Shown piece by piece: positions 21,601-35,458 of a stretch of DNA of 64,000 nucleotides (position 1 is its first letter; each line of letters starts with the position of its first letter). A model generated the notes under the pieces. The model worked only from the letters and a program-made list of their open reading frames with translations. It had not been told where the DNA came from and did not search any database. Source of the stretch: Hyperoodon ampullatus. Its lineage: Eukaryota; Chordata; Mammalia; Artiodactyla; Ziphiidae. Both the position numbers and the translations under genes were made by a program. The stretch covers positions 248,001-312,000 of the forward strand of contig CATKHW010000287.1 in assembly GCA_949752795.1 (NCBI GenBank), written 5' to 3'.

Positions 21601-23288
21601 GTTAGGAAAGAGAACAGTGTCTCACATTTAGAAAACACTCTTATGCCTGCTTAAGGGGGAAAGAGAGGTGGGGTGATGCATAAAACCAGAGTTTGATATA
21701 AGCACAGGTACCGTTCCAAAAACCAACTATGGAATAGACAAGACCTACACCTTCCTCAGTGAAAGGGACTCAAAACCCCATATTTCCCACAGAGGAATAT
21801 ATCTGACTAGTAAGAATCTTAAAACCTATGTATTGATATGTCTCCGTAAGGCAATCAAGTGTGTCTAGACTGGCATAAACATGGCAGCGAGAATCAGCTC
21901 AAACCCAGTATAAAAAGGAATTTCAAAAACAAAACAAAAAAACTAGGAAATTCTTTACAATTCCTTCAGGGTCTCTGATGAATCCTGGAATGACCCTATC
22001 TACAACGACAGCTGGATGTGGCATAAGGCTGGACACTTGGGACTGAGAGGATTGGTGAGATTGGGTGAGCAAATGCAGACCCTTTAAAGCAATAATGCAT
22101 GGCACCCATTCCAAGGGTCCCAACTCTCCAGGTTGAAGGGAATTTTAATACAGTTATAACACGTACGGGAAACCTAGAGAACGGACACACTGTGAATACG
22201 AAAGGTTTCTAAAACTCAACGAATAGTCCCTCTCCTGGTGCTCCGGTTTGACTTTCCAACTGCTTTACTATCAACCTCCCAACTTGGAGAGACAGCCCCT
22301 TTAACCTGCTGGTTCGCACAGGTTGCCAATTTGGCAGAGGATGAAAGGGAAGAGGGAGAACCAATGAGAGAGTAGCTGTTAGGTATTTGGACGGGCACAT
22401 GTCACTCTAATTTCCCGGTAGGAAGAAGAATTAACAAAAGTCTCAGCCACCCACCGGTAACCAGTATAGGTCCTGAACCAAAATTTTGGACTTGCGTTCA
22501 GCTCACAAAAAACGAGTTGAAAAATGGAGCTCAGGGGCACAGCAATTCAAATAGTGGCAGAGTAATAAAGGACAACTACCGTCCAAAAATCTGTTGAGGG
22601 AAGGAAACGAGGCGGATTTGAAAGGCAGGCAGAATAGCAGGAAACAGATTTCAAGAGGTACGTTGGAATCACCTTTAAAGCACAGGAACAGGGGCACAAC
22701 TTCGACAATAATGCACTTGGCAAAAAAGGGCGTATGCGTTTTCACCTGAATATATTCAGGTGAAAACGCATACGCCCTTTTTGGCCAAGCAAGCAAGCGG
22801 GCAATGCAAATCTGCACTACAAAGAAGTATCACTTCCCACCGGTCAAAAGGGACATCCACAAAATGTGTAAAAACCAGAAAGGCAAGACAGGCCCTGGAG
22901 AACAGGGAGCCTTGTTATGCTGATGGGCGGGATGTAACTTGCCAACTGCCTCTCTGGAGGAGTGCATTGTGTTCCCTAAAACAAGTAAACAACAGAGCTA
23001 CAGAGCCAAGGGCACTTCCAGTCTGGGAATATACCTTGGGAAAACTGAAAATCAATAAGACAGAGCCACCCCAAAATTTAGGGCTGCACTGCTTACAAGG
23101 ACCTCAACTTGGGTACACCTTAAATATCCCAGGAAATATAAAAATGGTTCAAAAAATTGTGGTACTTACGTACGATGGAATATCCCTCAGCCATGAAATC
23201 AATGTCATAAGACCAGTAGCAGCAAAATGGGTGGATTCAGGTACGATGATTCTAAGTGAAATAAGTCACACAGAAAAAGAAACTTATC
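21551..23288 (+). repeat. Satellite unit 8 (1,738 bp, mosaic)
   Basis: The part before about 22,298 is core-type, whereas the matching part of unit 3 is diverged. From 22,299 it matches unit 3. Palindrome 22,716-22,789 has the paired cacctg/caggtg arms. Confidence 0.9.
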
Positions 23289-25027
23289 ATAAGATATCAC
23301 TTATGAAGATCCTGTAAACATGGCTACACTTGAACTGAGTTAGGAAAGAGAACAGTGTCTCACATTTAGAAAACACTCTTATGTCTGCTTAAGGGGGAAG
23401 GAGAGGTGGGGTGATGCATAAAACCAGAGTTTGATATAAGCACAGGTACCGTTCCAAAAACCACCTATGGAATAGACAAGACCTACACCTTCCTCAGTGA
23501 AAGGGACTCAAAACCCCATATTTCCCGCAGAGGAATATATCTGACTAGTAAGAATCTTAAAACCTATGTATTGATATGTCTCCGTAAGGGAATCAAGGGT
23601 GTCTAGAATGGCATAAACATGGCAGCGAGAATCAGCTCAAACCCACTATAAAAAGGAATTTCAAAAACAAAACAAAAAAACTGGGAAATTCTTTACAATT
23701 CCTTCAGGTTCTCTGATGAAACCTGGAATGACCCTATCTACAACGACAGCTGGATATGGCATAAGGCTGGACACTTGGGACTGAGACGATTGGTGAGATT
23801 GGGTGAGCAAATGCAGACCCTTTAAAGCAATAATGCATGGCACCCATTCCATGGGTCCCAACTCTCCAGGTTGAAGGGAATATTACTACAGTTATAACAT
23901 GTACGGGAAACCTAGAGAACGGACACACTGTGAATATGAAAGGTTTCTAAAACTCAACAAATAGTCCCTCTCCTGGTGCTCCAGTTTGACTTTCCATCTG
24001 CTTTACTATCAATATGCCAACTTGGAGAGACAGCCCCTTTAACCTTCTGGTTCGCACAGGTTTCCAATTTGGCAGAGGATGAAAGGGAAGAGGGAGAACC
24101 AATGAGAGAGTAGCTGTTAGGCATTTGGACGGGCACATATCACTGTAATTTCCCGGCAGGAAGAAGAATTAACCAAAGTCTCAGCCCCCCACCGGGAACC
24201 AGAATAGTTCCTGAACCGAAATTTTGGACTTGCGGTCAGCTCACCAAAAACGAGTTGAAAAATGGAGCTCAGGGGCACAGCAATTCACAAACTGGCCGAG
24301 TAATAAAGGACAACTATCGTCCAAAAATCTGTTGAGGGAAGGCAACGAGGCGGACCTGAAAGCGAGGCAGAATAGCAGAAAACAGATTTAAAGAGGTACG
24401 TTGGAATCGCCTTTAAAGCACAGGAAGAGGGGCATGACTTCGACAATGATGCACTTGCCCAAAAAGGGTGTATGCGTCTTCTCCTGAATATATTCAGGAG
24501 AAAACGCATACGCCCTTTTTGGCCAAGCAAGCAAGCGGGCAATGCAAATCTGCACTACAAAGAAGAATCACTTCCCACCGGTCAAAAGGGACATCCACAA
24601 AATGTGTAAAAACCAGAAAGGCAAGACAGGCCCTGGAGAAAAGGGAGCCTTGTTATGCTGATGGGCGGGATGTAAATTGCCAACTGCCTCTCTGGAGGAG
24701 TGCATTCTGTTCCCTAAAACAAGTAAAGAACAGAGCTACAGAGCCAAGGGCACTTCCAGTCTAGGGAATATACCTTGGGAAAACTGAAAATCAATAAGAC
24801 AGAGCCACCCCAAAATTTAGGGCTGCACTGCTTACAAGGATCTCAACTTGGGTACACCTTAAATATCCCAGGAAATATAAAAATGGTTCAAAAAATTGTG
24901 GTACTGACGTACGATGGAATATCCCTCAGCCATGAAATCAATGTCATAAGACCAGTAGCAGCAAAATGGGTGGATTCAGGTACGATGATTCTAAGTGAAA
25001 TAAGTCACACAGAAAAAGAAACTTATC
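23289..25027 (+). repeat. Satellite unit 9 (1,739 bp)
   Basis: Near-identical to unit 4 at 8,693 bp offset. Palindrome 24,454-24,527 shares unit 4's three mismatches. Confidence 0.9.
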
Positions 25028-26767
25028 GTAAGATATCACTTATGAAGATCCTGTATACATGGCTACAATTGAACTGATTTGGGAAAGAGAGCAGTGTCTA
25101 ACATTTAGAGAACACTCTTATGCCTTCTTAAGGGGGAAGAAGAGGTGGGGTGATGCATAAAACCAGAGTTTGATATAAGCACAGGTACCGTTCCAAAAAC
25201 CACCTATGGAATAGACAAGACCTACACCTTCCTCAGTGAAAGGGACTCAAAACCCCATATTTCCCGCATAGGAATATATGTGACTAGTAAGAATCTTAAA
25301 ACCTATGTATTGATATGTCTCCATAAGGGAATCAAGTGTGTCTAGACTGGAATAAACATGGCAGCGAGAATCAGCTCAAACCCACTATAAAAAGGATTTT
25401 CAAAAACAAAACGAAAAAACTGGGAAATTCTTTACAATTCCTTCAGGGTCTCTGATGAAACCTGGAATGACCCTATCTACAACGACAGCTAGATGTGGCA
25501 TAAGGCTGGACACTTGGGACTGAGAGGATTGGTGAGATTTGTTGATCAAATGCAGACCCTTTAAAACACAAATGCCTGGCACCCATTCCATGGGTCCCAA
25601 CTCTCCAGGTTGAAGGGAATATTACTACAGTTATAACATGTACGGGAAACCTAGAGAATGGACACACTGTGAATACAATAGGTTTCTAAAACTCAACGAA
25701 TAGTTCCTCTCCTGGTGCTCCGGTTTTACTTTCCATCTGCTTTACTATCAACCTCCCAACTTGGAGAGACAGCCCCTTTAACCTCCTGGTTCGCACAGGT
25801 TGCCAATTTGGCAGAGGATGAAAGGGAAGAGGGAGAACCAATGAGAGAGTAGCTGTTAGGCATTTGGACGGGCACATATCACTCTAATTTCCCGGCAGGA
25901 AGAAGAATTAACCAAAGTCTCAGCCACCCTCCAGGAACCAGTATAGGTCCTGAACCAAAATTTTGGACTTGCGGTCAGCTCACGAAAAACGAGTTGAAAA
26001 ATGGAGCTCAGGGGCACAGCAATTCACAAACTGGCCGAGTAATAAAGGACAACTATCGTCCAAAAATCTGTTGAGGGAAGGCAACGAGGCGGACTTGAAA
26101 GCGAGGCAGAATAGCAGGAAACAGATTTCAAGAGGTACGTTGGAATCGCCTTTAAAGCACAGGAAGATGGGCACAACTTCGACAATGATGCACTTGGCCA
26201 AAAAGGGCGTATGCGTTTTCTCCTGAATATATTCAGGAGAAAACGCATACGCCCTTTTTGGCCAAGCAAGCAAGCGGGCAATGCAAATCTGCACTACAAA
26301 GAAGTATCACTTCCCACCGGTCAAAAGGGATATCCACAAAAATATGTAAAAACCAGAAAGGCAAGACAGGCCCTGGAGAACAGGGAGCCTTGTTATGCTG
26401 ATGGGCGGGATGTAAATTGCCAACTGCCTCTCAGTAGGAGTACATGGTGTTCCCTAAAACAAGTAAAGAACAGAGCTACAGAGCCAAGGGCACTTCCAGT
26501 CTAGGGAATATACCTTGGGAAAACTGAAAATCAATAAGACAGAGCCACCCCAAAATTTAGGGCTGCACTGCTTACAAGGATCTCAACTTGGGTACACCTT
26601 AAATATCCCAGGAAATATAAAAATGGTTCAAAAAATTGTGGTACTGACGTACGATGGAATATCCCTCAGCCATGAAATCAATGTCATAAGACCAGTAGCA
26701 GCAAAATGGGTGGATTCAGGTACGATGATTCTAAGTGAAATAAGTCACACAGAAAAAGAAACTTATC
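25028..26767 (+). repeat. Satellite unit 10 (1,740 bp)
   Basis: Near-identical to unit 5. Palindrome 26,193-26,266 is perfect over 74 bp. Confidence 0.9.
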
Positions 26768-28507
26768 GTAAGATATCACTTATGAAGATCCTGTATACAT
26801 GGCTACAATTGAACTGATTTGGGAAAGAGAGCAGTGTCTAACATTTAGAGAACACTCTTATGCCTTCTTAAGGGGGAAGGAGAGGTGGGGTGATGCATAA
26901 AACCAGAGTTTGATATAAGCACAGGTACCGTTCCAAAAACCACCTATGGAATAGACAAGACCTACACCTTCCTCAGTGAAAGGGACTCAAAACCCCATAT
27001 TTCCCGCATAGGAATATATGTGACTAGTAAGAATCTTAAAACCTATGTATTGATATGTCTCCATAAGGGAATCAAGTGTGTCTAGACTGGAATAAACATG
27101 GCAGCGAGAATCAGCTCAAACCCACTATAAAAAGGAATTTCAAAAACAAAACGAAAAAACTGGGAAATTCTTTACAATTCCTTCAGGGTCTCTGATGAAA
27201 CCTGGAATGACCCTATCTACAACGACAGCTAGATGTGGCATAAGGCTGGACACTTGGGACTGAGAGGATTGGTGAGATTTGTTGATCAAATGCAGACCCT
27301 TTAAAACACAAATGCCTGGCACCCATTCCATGGGTCCCAACTCTCCAGGTTGAAGGGAATATTACTACAGTTATAACATGTACGGGAAACCTAGAGAATG
27401 GACACACTGTGAATACAATAGGTTTCTAAAACTCAACGAATAGTCCCTCTCCTGGTGCTCCGGTTTTACTTTCCATCTGCTTTACTATCAACCTCCCAAC
27501 TTGGGGAGACAGCCCCTTTAACCTCCTGGTTCGCACAGGTTGCCAATTTGGCAGAGGATGAAAGGGAAGAGGGAGAACCAATGAGAGAGTAGCTGTTAGG
27601 CATTTGGACGGGCACATATCACTGTAATTTCCCGGCAGGAAGAAGAATTAACCAAAGTCTCAGCCACCCTCCAGGAACCAGTATAGGTCCTGAACCAAAA
27701 TTTTGGACTTGCGGTCAGCTCACCAAAAACGAGTTGAAAAATGGAGCTCAGGGGCACAGCAATTCACAAACTGGCCGAGTAATAAAGGACAACTATCGTC
27801 CAAAAATCTGTTGAGGGAAGGCAACGAGGCGGACTTGAAAGCGAGGCAGAATAGCAGGAAACAGATTTCAAGAGGTACGTTGGAATCGCCTTTAAAGCAC
27901 AGGAAGATGGGCACAACTTCGACAATGATGCACTTGGCCAAAAAGGGCGTATGCATTTTCTCCTGAATATATTCAGGAGAAAACGCATACGCCCTTTTTG
28001 GCCAAGCAAGCAAGCGGGCAATGCAAATCTGCACTACAAAGAAGTATCACTTCCCACCGGACAAAAGGGATATCCACAAAAATATGTAAAAACCAGAAAG
28101 GCAAGACAGGCCCTGGAGAACAGGGAGCCTTGTTATGCTGATGGCCGGGATGTAAATTGCCAACTGCCTCTCTGTAGGAGTACATGGTGTTCCCTAAAAC
28201 AAGTAAAGAACAGAGCTACAGAGCCAAGGGCACTTCCAGTCTAGGGAATATACCTTGGGAAAACTGAAAATCAATAAGACAGAGCCACCCCAAAATTTAG
28301 GGCTGCACTGCTTACAAGGACCTCAACTTGGGTACACCTTAAATATCCCAGGAAATATAAAAATGGTTCAAAAAATTGTGGTACTTGCGTACGATGGAAT
28401 ATCCCTCAGCCATGAAATCAATGTCATAAGACCAGTAGCAGCAAAATGGGTGGATTCAGGTACGATGATTCTAAGTGAAATAAGTCACACAGAAAAAGAA
28501 ACTTATC
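26768..28507 (+). repeat. Satellite unit 11 (1,740 bp)
   Basis: Near-identical to unit 6. Palindrome 27,933-28,006 has the same single mismatch. Confidence 0.9.
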
Positions 28508-30243
28508 ATAAGATATCACTTATGAAGATCCTGTATACATGGCTACACTTGAACTGAGTTAGGAAAGAGAGCAGTGTCTCACACTTAGAAAACACACTTA
28601 TGCCTGCTTAAGGGGGAAAGAGAGGTGGGGTGATGCATAAAACCAGAGTTTTATATAAGCACAGGTACCGTTCCAAAAACCAACTATGGAATAGACAAGA
28701 CCTACACCTTCCTCAGTGAAAGGGACTCAAAACCCCATATTTCCCGCAGAGGAATATATCTGACTAGTAAGAATCTTAAAACCTATGTATTGATATGTCT
28801 CCGTAAGGGAATCAAGTGTGTCTAGACTGGCATAAACATGGCAGCGAGAATCAGCTCAAACCCACTATAAAAAGGAATTTCAAAAACAAAACAAAAACCT
28901 GGGAAATTCTTTACAATTCCTTCAGGGTCTCTGTTGAAACCTGGAATGACCCTATGTACAACGACAGCTGGATGTGGCATAAGGCTGGACACTTGGGACT
29001 GAGAGGATTGGTGAGATTGGGTGAGCAAATGCAGACCCTTTAAAGCAATAATGCATGGCACCCATTCCATGGGTCCCAACTCTCCAGGTTGAAGGGAATA
29101 TTACTACAGTTATAACATGTACGGGAAACCTAGAGAACGGACACACTGTGAATACGAAAGGTTTCTAAAACTCAACGAATAATCCCTCTCCTGGGGCTCA
29201 GGTTTGACTTTCCATCTTCTTTACTATCAACTTCCCAACTTGGAGAGACAGACCCTTTAACCTCCTGGTTCGCACAGGTTGCCAATTTGGCAGCGGATGA
29301 AAGGGAAGAGGGAGAACCAATGAGAGAGTAGCAGTTAGGCATTTGGACGGGCACATATCACTGTAATTTCCCGGCAGGAAGAAGAATTAACCAAAGTCTC
29401 AGCCCCCCACTGGGAACCAGTATAGGTCGTGAACCTAAATTTTGGACTTGCGGTCAGCTCACCAAAAACGAGTTGAAAATGGAGCTCAGGGGCACAGCAA
29501 TTCACCAACTGGCCGAGTAATAAAGGAGAACTATCGTCCAAAAATCTGTTGAGGGAAGGCAACGAGGTGCACTTGAAAGCGAGGCAGAATAGCAGAAAAC
29601 AGATTTCAATAGGTACGTTGGAAACGCTTTTGAAGCACAGGAAGAGGGGCACAACTTCGACAATGAAGCACTTGGCCAAAAAGGGCATATGGGTTTTCTC
29701 CTGAATATATTCAGGTGAAAACGCATATGCCCTTTTTGGCCAAGCAAGCAAGCGGGCAATGCAAATCTGCACTACAAAGAAGTATCACTTCCCACCGGTC
29801 AAAAGGGACATCCACAAAATGTGTGAAAACCAGAAAGGCAAGACAGGCCCTGGAGAACAGGGAGCCTTGTTATGCTGATGGGCGGGATGTAAATTGCCAA
29901 CTGCCTCTCTGTAGGAGTGCATTGTGTTCCCTAAAACAAGTAAACAGCAGAGCTACAGAGCCAAGGCACTTCCAGTCTAGGGAATATACCTTGGGAAAAC
30001 TGAAAATCAATAAGACAGAGCCAACCCAAAATTTAGGGCTGTACTGCTTACAAGGACCTCAACTTGGGTACACCTTAAATATCCCAGGAAATATAAAAAT
30101 GTTTCAAAAAATTGTGGTACTTACGTACGAGGGAATATCCCTCACCCATGAAATCAATCTCATAAGACCAGTAGCAGCAAAATGGGTGGATTCAGGTACG
30201 GTGATTCTAACTGAAATAAGTCACACAGAAAAAGAAACTTATC
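28508..30243 (+). repeat. Satellite unit 12 (1,736 bp, mosaic)
   Basis: Copy of unit 7 up to about 30,038 (one hand-found difference at 29,667), then switches to the lineage also seen from 35,251 (gggctgtactgc, aaaatgtttc, tacgagggaat). Palindrome 29,671-29,744. Confidence 0.9.
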
Positions 30244-31982
30244 ATAAGATATCACTTATGAAGATCCTGTACACATGGCTACACTTGAACTGAGTTTGGA
30301 AAGAGAACAGTGTCTCACATTTAGAAAACACACTTATGCCTGCTTAAGGGGGAAGGAGAGGTGGGGTGATGCATAAAACCAGAGTTTGATATAAGCACAG
30401 GTACCGTTCCAAAAATCAACTATGGAATAGACAAGACCTATACCTTCCTCAGTGAAAGGGACTCAAAACCCCATATTTCCCGCAGAGGAATATATCTGAC
30501 TAGTAAGAATCTTAAAACCTATGTATTGATATGTATCCGTAAGGAAATCAAGTGTGTCTAGACTGGCATAAACATGGCAGCGAGAATCAGCTCAAACCCA
30601 CTATAAAAAGGAATTTCAAAAACAAAACAAAAAAACTGGGAAATTCTTTACAATTCCTTCAGGGTCTCTGATGAAACCTGGAATGACCCTATCTACAACG
30701 ACAGCTGGATGTGGCATAAGGCTGGACACTTGGGACTGAGAGGATTGGTGAGATTGGGTGAGCAAATGCAGACCCTTTAAAGCAATAATGCATGGCACCC
30801 ATTCTATGGGTCCCAACTCTCCAGGTTGAAGGGAATATTACTACAGCTATAACATGTACGGGAAACCTAGAGAACGGACACACTGTGAATACGAAAGGTT
30901 TCTAAAACTCAACGAATAGTCCCTCTCCTGGTGCTCCGGTTTGACTTTACACCTGCTTTACTATCATCCTCCCAACTTGGAGAGACAGCCCCTTTAACCT
31001 CCTGGTTCGCACAGGTTGCCAATTTCGCAGAGGATGAAAGGGAAGAGGGAGAACCAATGAGAGAGTAGCTGTTAGGCATTTGAACGGGCACATATCACTG
31101 TAATTTCCTGGCAGGAAAAAGAATTAACCAAAGTCTCAGCCCCCCACCGGGCACCAGCATAGGTCCTGAACCAATATTTCGGACTTGCAGTCACCTCACC
31201 AAAAACGAGTTGAAAAATGGAGCTCAGGGGCACAGCAATTCACAAACTGGCCGAGTAATAAAGGACAACTATCGTCCAAAAATCTATTGAGGGAAGGCAA
31301 CGAGGCGGACTTGAAAGCGAGGCAGAATAGCAGGAAACAGATTTCAAGAGGTACGTTGGAATCGCCTTTAAAGCACAGGAAGAGGGGCACAACTTCGACA
31401 ATGATGCACTTGGCCAAAAAGGGCGTATGCGTTTTCTCCTGAATATATTCAGGAGAAAACGCATACGCCCTTTTTGGCCAAGCAAGCAAGCGGGCAATGC
31501 AAATCTGCACTACAAAGAAGTATCACTTCCCACCGTTCAAAAGGGACATCCACAAAATGTGTAAGAACCAGAAAGGCAAGACAGGCCCTGGAGAACAGGG
31601 AGCCTTGTTATGCTGATGGGTGGGATGTAAATTGCCAACTGCCTCTCTGGAGGAGTACATTGTGTTCCCTAAATCAAGTAAAGAACAGAGCTACAGAGCC
31701 AAGAGCACTTCCAGTCTAGGGAATATACCTTGGGAAAACTGAAAATCAATAAGACAGAGCCACCCCAAAATTTAGGGCTGCACTGCTTACAAGGACCTCA
31801 ACTTGGGTACACCTTAAATATCCCAGGAAATATAAAAATGGTTCAAAAAATTGTGGTACTTACGTACGATGGAATATCCCTCAGCCATGAAATCAATGTC
31901 ATAAGACCAGTAGCAGCAAAATGGGTGGATTCAGGTACGATGATTCCTAGTGAAATAAGTCACACAGAAAAAGAAACTTATC
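30244..31982 (+). repeat. Satellite unit 13 (1,739 bp)
   Basis: Lies within the ~1.77 kb block shared with unit 16 at 5,215 bp offset. Palindrome 31,409-31,482 is perfect. Carries the tttacacctgc variant in the unassigned half. Confidence 0.9.
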
Positions 31983-33720
31983 ATAAGATATCACTTATGA
32001 AGATCCTGTACACATGGCTACAGTTGAACTGAGTTAGGAAAGAGAACAGTGTCTCACATTTAGAAAACACTCTTATGCCTGCTTAAGGGGGAAGGAGATG
32101 TGGGGTGATGCATAAAACCAGAGTTTGATATAAGCACAGGTACCGTTCCAAAAACCAACTATGGAATAGACAAGACCTATACCTTCCTCAGTGAAAGGGA
32201 CTCAAAACCCCATATTTCCTGCAGAGGAATATATCTGACAAGTAAGAATCTTAAAACCTATGTATTGATATGTCTCCGTAAGGGAATCAAGTGTGTCTAG
32301 ACTGGCATAAACATGGCAGCGAGAATCAGCTCAAACCCACTATAAAAAGGAATTTCAAAAACAAAACAAAAAAACTGGGAAATTCTTTCCAATTCCTTCA
32401 GGGTCTCTGATGAAACCTGGAATGACCCTATCTACAACGACAGCTGGATGTGACATAAGGCTGGACACTTGGGACTGAGACGATTGGTGAGATTGGGTGA
32501 GCAAATGCAGACCCTTTAAAGCAATAATGCATGGCACCCATTCCATGGGTCCCAACTCTCCAGGTTGAAGGGAATATTTCTACAGCTATAACATGTATGG
32601 GAAACATAGAGAACGGACACACTGTGAATACGAAAGGTTTCTAAAACTCAACGAATAGTCCCTCTCCTGGTGCTCCGGTTTGACTTTACACCTGCTTTAC
32701 TATCATCCTCCCAACTTGGAGAGACAGCCCCTTTAACCTCCTGGTTCGCACAGTTTGCCAATTTGGCAGAGGATGAAAGGGAAGAGGGAGAACCAATGAG
32801 AGAGTAGCTGTTAGGCATTTGAACGGGCACATATGACTGTAATTTCCCGGCAGGAAGAAGAATTAACCAAAGTCTCAGCCCCCCACCGGGAACCAGCATA
32901 GGTCCTGAACCAAAATTTCGGACTTGCGGTCACCTCACCAAAAACGAGTTGAAAAATGGAGCTCAGGGGCACAGCAATTCACAAAATGGCCGAGTAATAA
33001 AGGACAACTATCGTCCAAAAATCTGTTGAGGGAAGGCAACGAGGCGGACTTGAAAGCGAGGCAGAATAGCAGGAAACAGATTTCAAGAGGTACGTTGGAA
33101 TCGCCTTTAAAGCACAGGAAGAGGGGCACAACTTCGATAATGATGCACTTGGCCAAAAAGGGCGTATGCGTTTTCTCCTGAATATATTCAGGAGAAAACG
33201 CATATGCCCTTTTTGGCCAAGCAAGCAAGCGGGCAATGCAAATCTGCACTACAAAGAAGTATCACTTCCCACCGGTCAAAAGGGACATCCACAAAATATG
33301 TAAAAAGCAGAAAGGCAAGACAGGCCCTGGAGAACAGGGAGCCTTGTTATGCTGATGGGCGGGATGTAAATTGCCAACTGCCTCTCTGGAGGAGTACATT
33401 GTGTTCCCTAAAACAAGTAAAGAACAGAGCGACAGAGCCAAGGGCACTTCCAGTCTAGGGAATATACCTTGGGAAAACTGAAAATCAATAAGACAGAGCC
33501 ACCCTAAAATTTAGGGCTGCACTGCTTACAAGGACCTCAACTGGGGTACACCTTAAATATCCCAGGAAATATAAAAATGGTTCAAAAATTGTGGTACTTA
33601 CGTACGATGGAATATCCCTCAGCCATGAAATCAATGACATAAGACCAGTAGCAGCAAAATGGGTGGATTCAGGTACGATGATTCTAAGTGAAATAAGTCA
33701 CACAGAAAAAGAAACTTATC
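31983..33720 (+). repeat. Satellite unit 14 (1,738 bp)
   Basis: Palindrome 33,148-33,221 has one mismatch (catatgccc on the right against gggcgtatg on the left): one arm carries the change and the other does not. Shares tttacacctgc with unit 13. Confidence 0.9.
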
Positions 33721-35458
33721 ATAAGATATCACTTATGAAGATCCTGTAAACATGGCTACACTTGAACTGAGTTAGGAAAGAGAACAGTGTCTCACATTTA
33801 GAAAACACTCTTATGCCTGCTTAAGGGGGAAGGAGAGGTGGGGTGATGCATAAAACCAGAGTTTGATATAAGCACAGGTACCGTTCCAAAAACCAACTAT
33901 GGAATAGACAAGACCTACACCTTCCTCAGTGAAAGGGACACAAAACCCCATATTTCCCGCAGAGGAATATATCTGTCTAGTAAGAATTTTAAAACCTATG
34001 TATTGATATGTCTCCCTAAGGGAATCAAGGGTGTCTAGACTGGCATAAACATGGCAGCGAGAATCAGCTCAAACCCACTATAAAAAGGAATTTCAAAAAC
34101 AAAACAAAAAAACTGGGAAATTCTTTACAATTCCTTCAGGGTCTCTGATGAAACCTGGAATGACCCTATCTACAACGACAGCTGGATGTTGCATAAGGCT
34201 GGACACTTGGGACTGAGAGCATTGGTGAGATTGGGTGAGCAAATGCAGACCCTTTAAAGCAATAATGCATGGCACCCATTCCATGGGTCCCAACTCTCCA
34301 GGTTGAAGGGAATATTACTACAGTTATAACATGTACGGGAAACCTAGAGAACGGACACACTGTGAATACGAAAGGTTTCTAAAACTCAACGAACAGTCCC
34401 TCTCCTGGGGCTCCGGTTTGACTTTCCATCTGCTTTACTATCAACATCCCAACTTAGAGAGACAGCCCCTTTAACCTCCTGGTTCGCACAGGTTGCCAAT
34501 TTGGCAGAGGTTGAAAAGAAGAGGGAGAACCAATGAGAGAGTAGCTGTTAGGCATTTGGACGGGCACATATCACTGTAATTTCCCGGCAGGAAGAAGAAT
34601 TAACCAAAGTCTCAGCCACCCACTGGGAACCAGTATAGGTCGTGAACCAAAATTTTGGACTTGCGGTCAGCTCACCAAAAACGAGTTGAAAAATGGAGCT
34701 CAGGGGCACAGCAATTCACAAACTGGCCGAGTAATAAAGGACAACTATCGTCCAAAAATCTGTTGAGGGAAGGCAACGAGGCGGACTTGAAAGCGAGGCA
34801 GAATAGCAGGAAACAGATTTCAAGAGGTACGTTCGAATCGCCTTTAAAGCACAGGAAGCGGGGCATGACTTCGACAATGATGCACTTGGCCAAAAAGGGC
34901 GTATGCGTATTCTCCTGAATATATTCAGGAGAAAACGCATACTCCCTTTTTGACCAATCAAGCAAACGGGCAATGCAAATCTGCACTACAAAGAAGTATC
35001 ACTTCCCACCGGTCAAAAGGGACATCCACAAAATGTGTAAAAACCAGAAAGGCAAGACAGGCCCTGGAGAACAGGGAGCCTTGTTATGCTGATGGGCGGG
35101 ATGTAAATTGCCAACTGCCTCCCTGGAGAAGTACATTGTGTTCCCTAAAACAAGTAAACAACAGAGCTACAGAGCCAAGGGCACTTCCAGTCTAGGGAAT
35201 ATACCTTGGGAAAACTGAAAATCAATAAGACACAGCCACCCCAAAACTTAGGGCTGTACTGCTTACAAGGACCTCAACTTGGGTACACCTTAAATATCCC
35301 AGGAAATATAAAAATGTTTCAAAAAATTGTGGTACTTACGTACGAGGGAATATCCCTCACCCATGAAATCAATCTCATAAGACCAGTAGCAGCAAAATGG
35401 GTGGATTCAGGTACGGTGATTCTAACTGAAATAAGTCACACAGAAAAAGAAACTTATC
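33721..35458 (+). repeat. Satellite unit 15 (1,738 bp)
   Basis: Palindrome 34,885-34,958 has about four mismatches (left gcgtattctcc, right catactccc and gaccaat). From about 35,251 it matches unit 12 from 30,036. Confidence 0.9.

Larger units (their letters stand above)
22299..30038 (+). repeat. Higher-order block A, copy 2 (~7.74 kb)
   Basis: Second copy of the five-unit block. Identity ends at 30,038/30,039, where 30,039 is c and the equivalent 21,346 is t, followed by many differences. The flanking 21,346-22,298 is not part of the near-identical pair. Confidence 0.9.

Noticed and set aside
13606..30038. Assembly duplication as the cause of the near-identical blocks
   Set aside because: Not fully excluded. 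However, the copies differ at several positions and their flanks join different unit lineages, which fits real duplication. Coverage data would decide.
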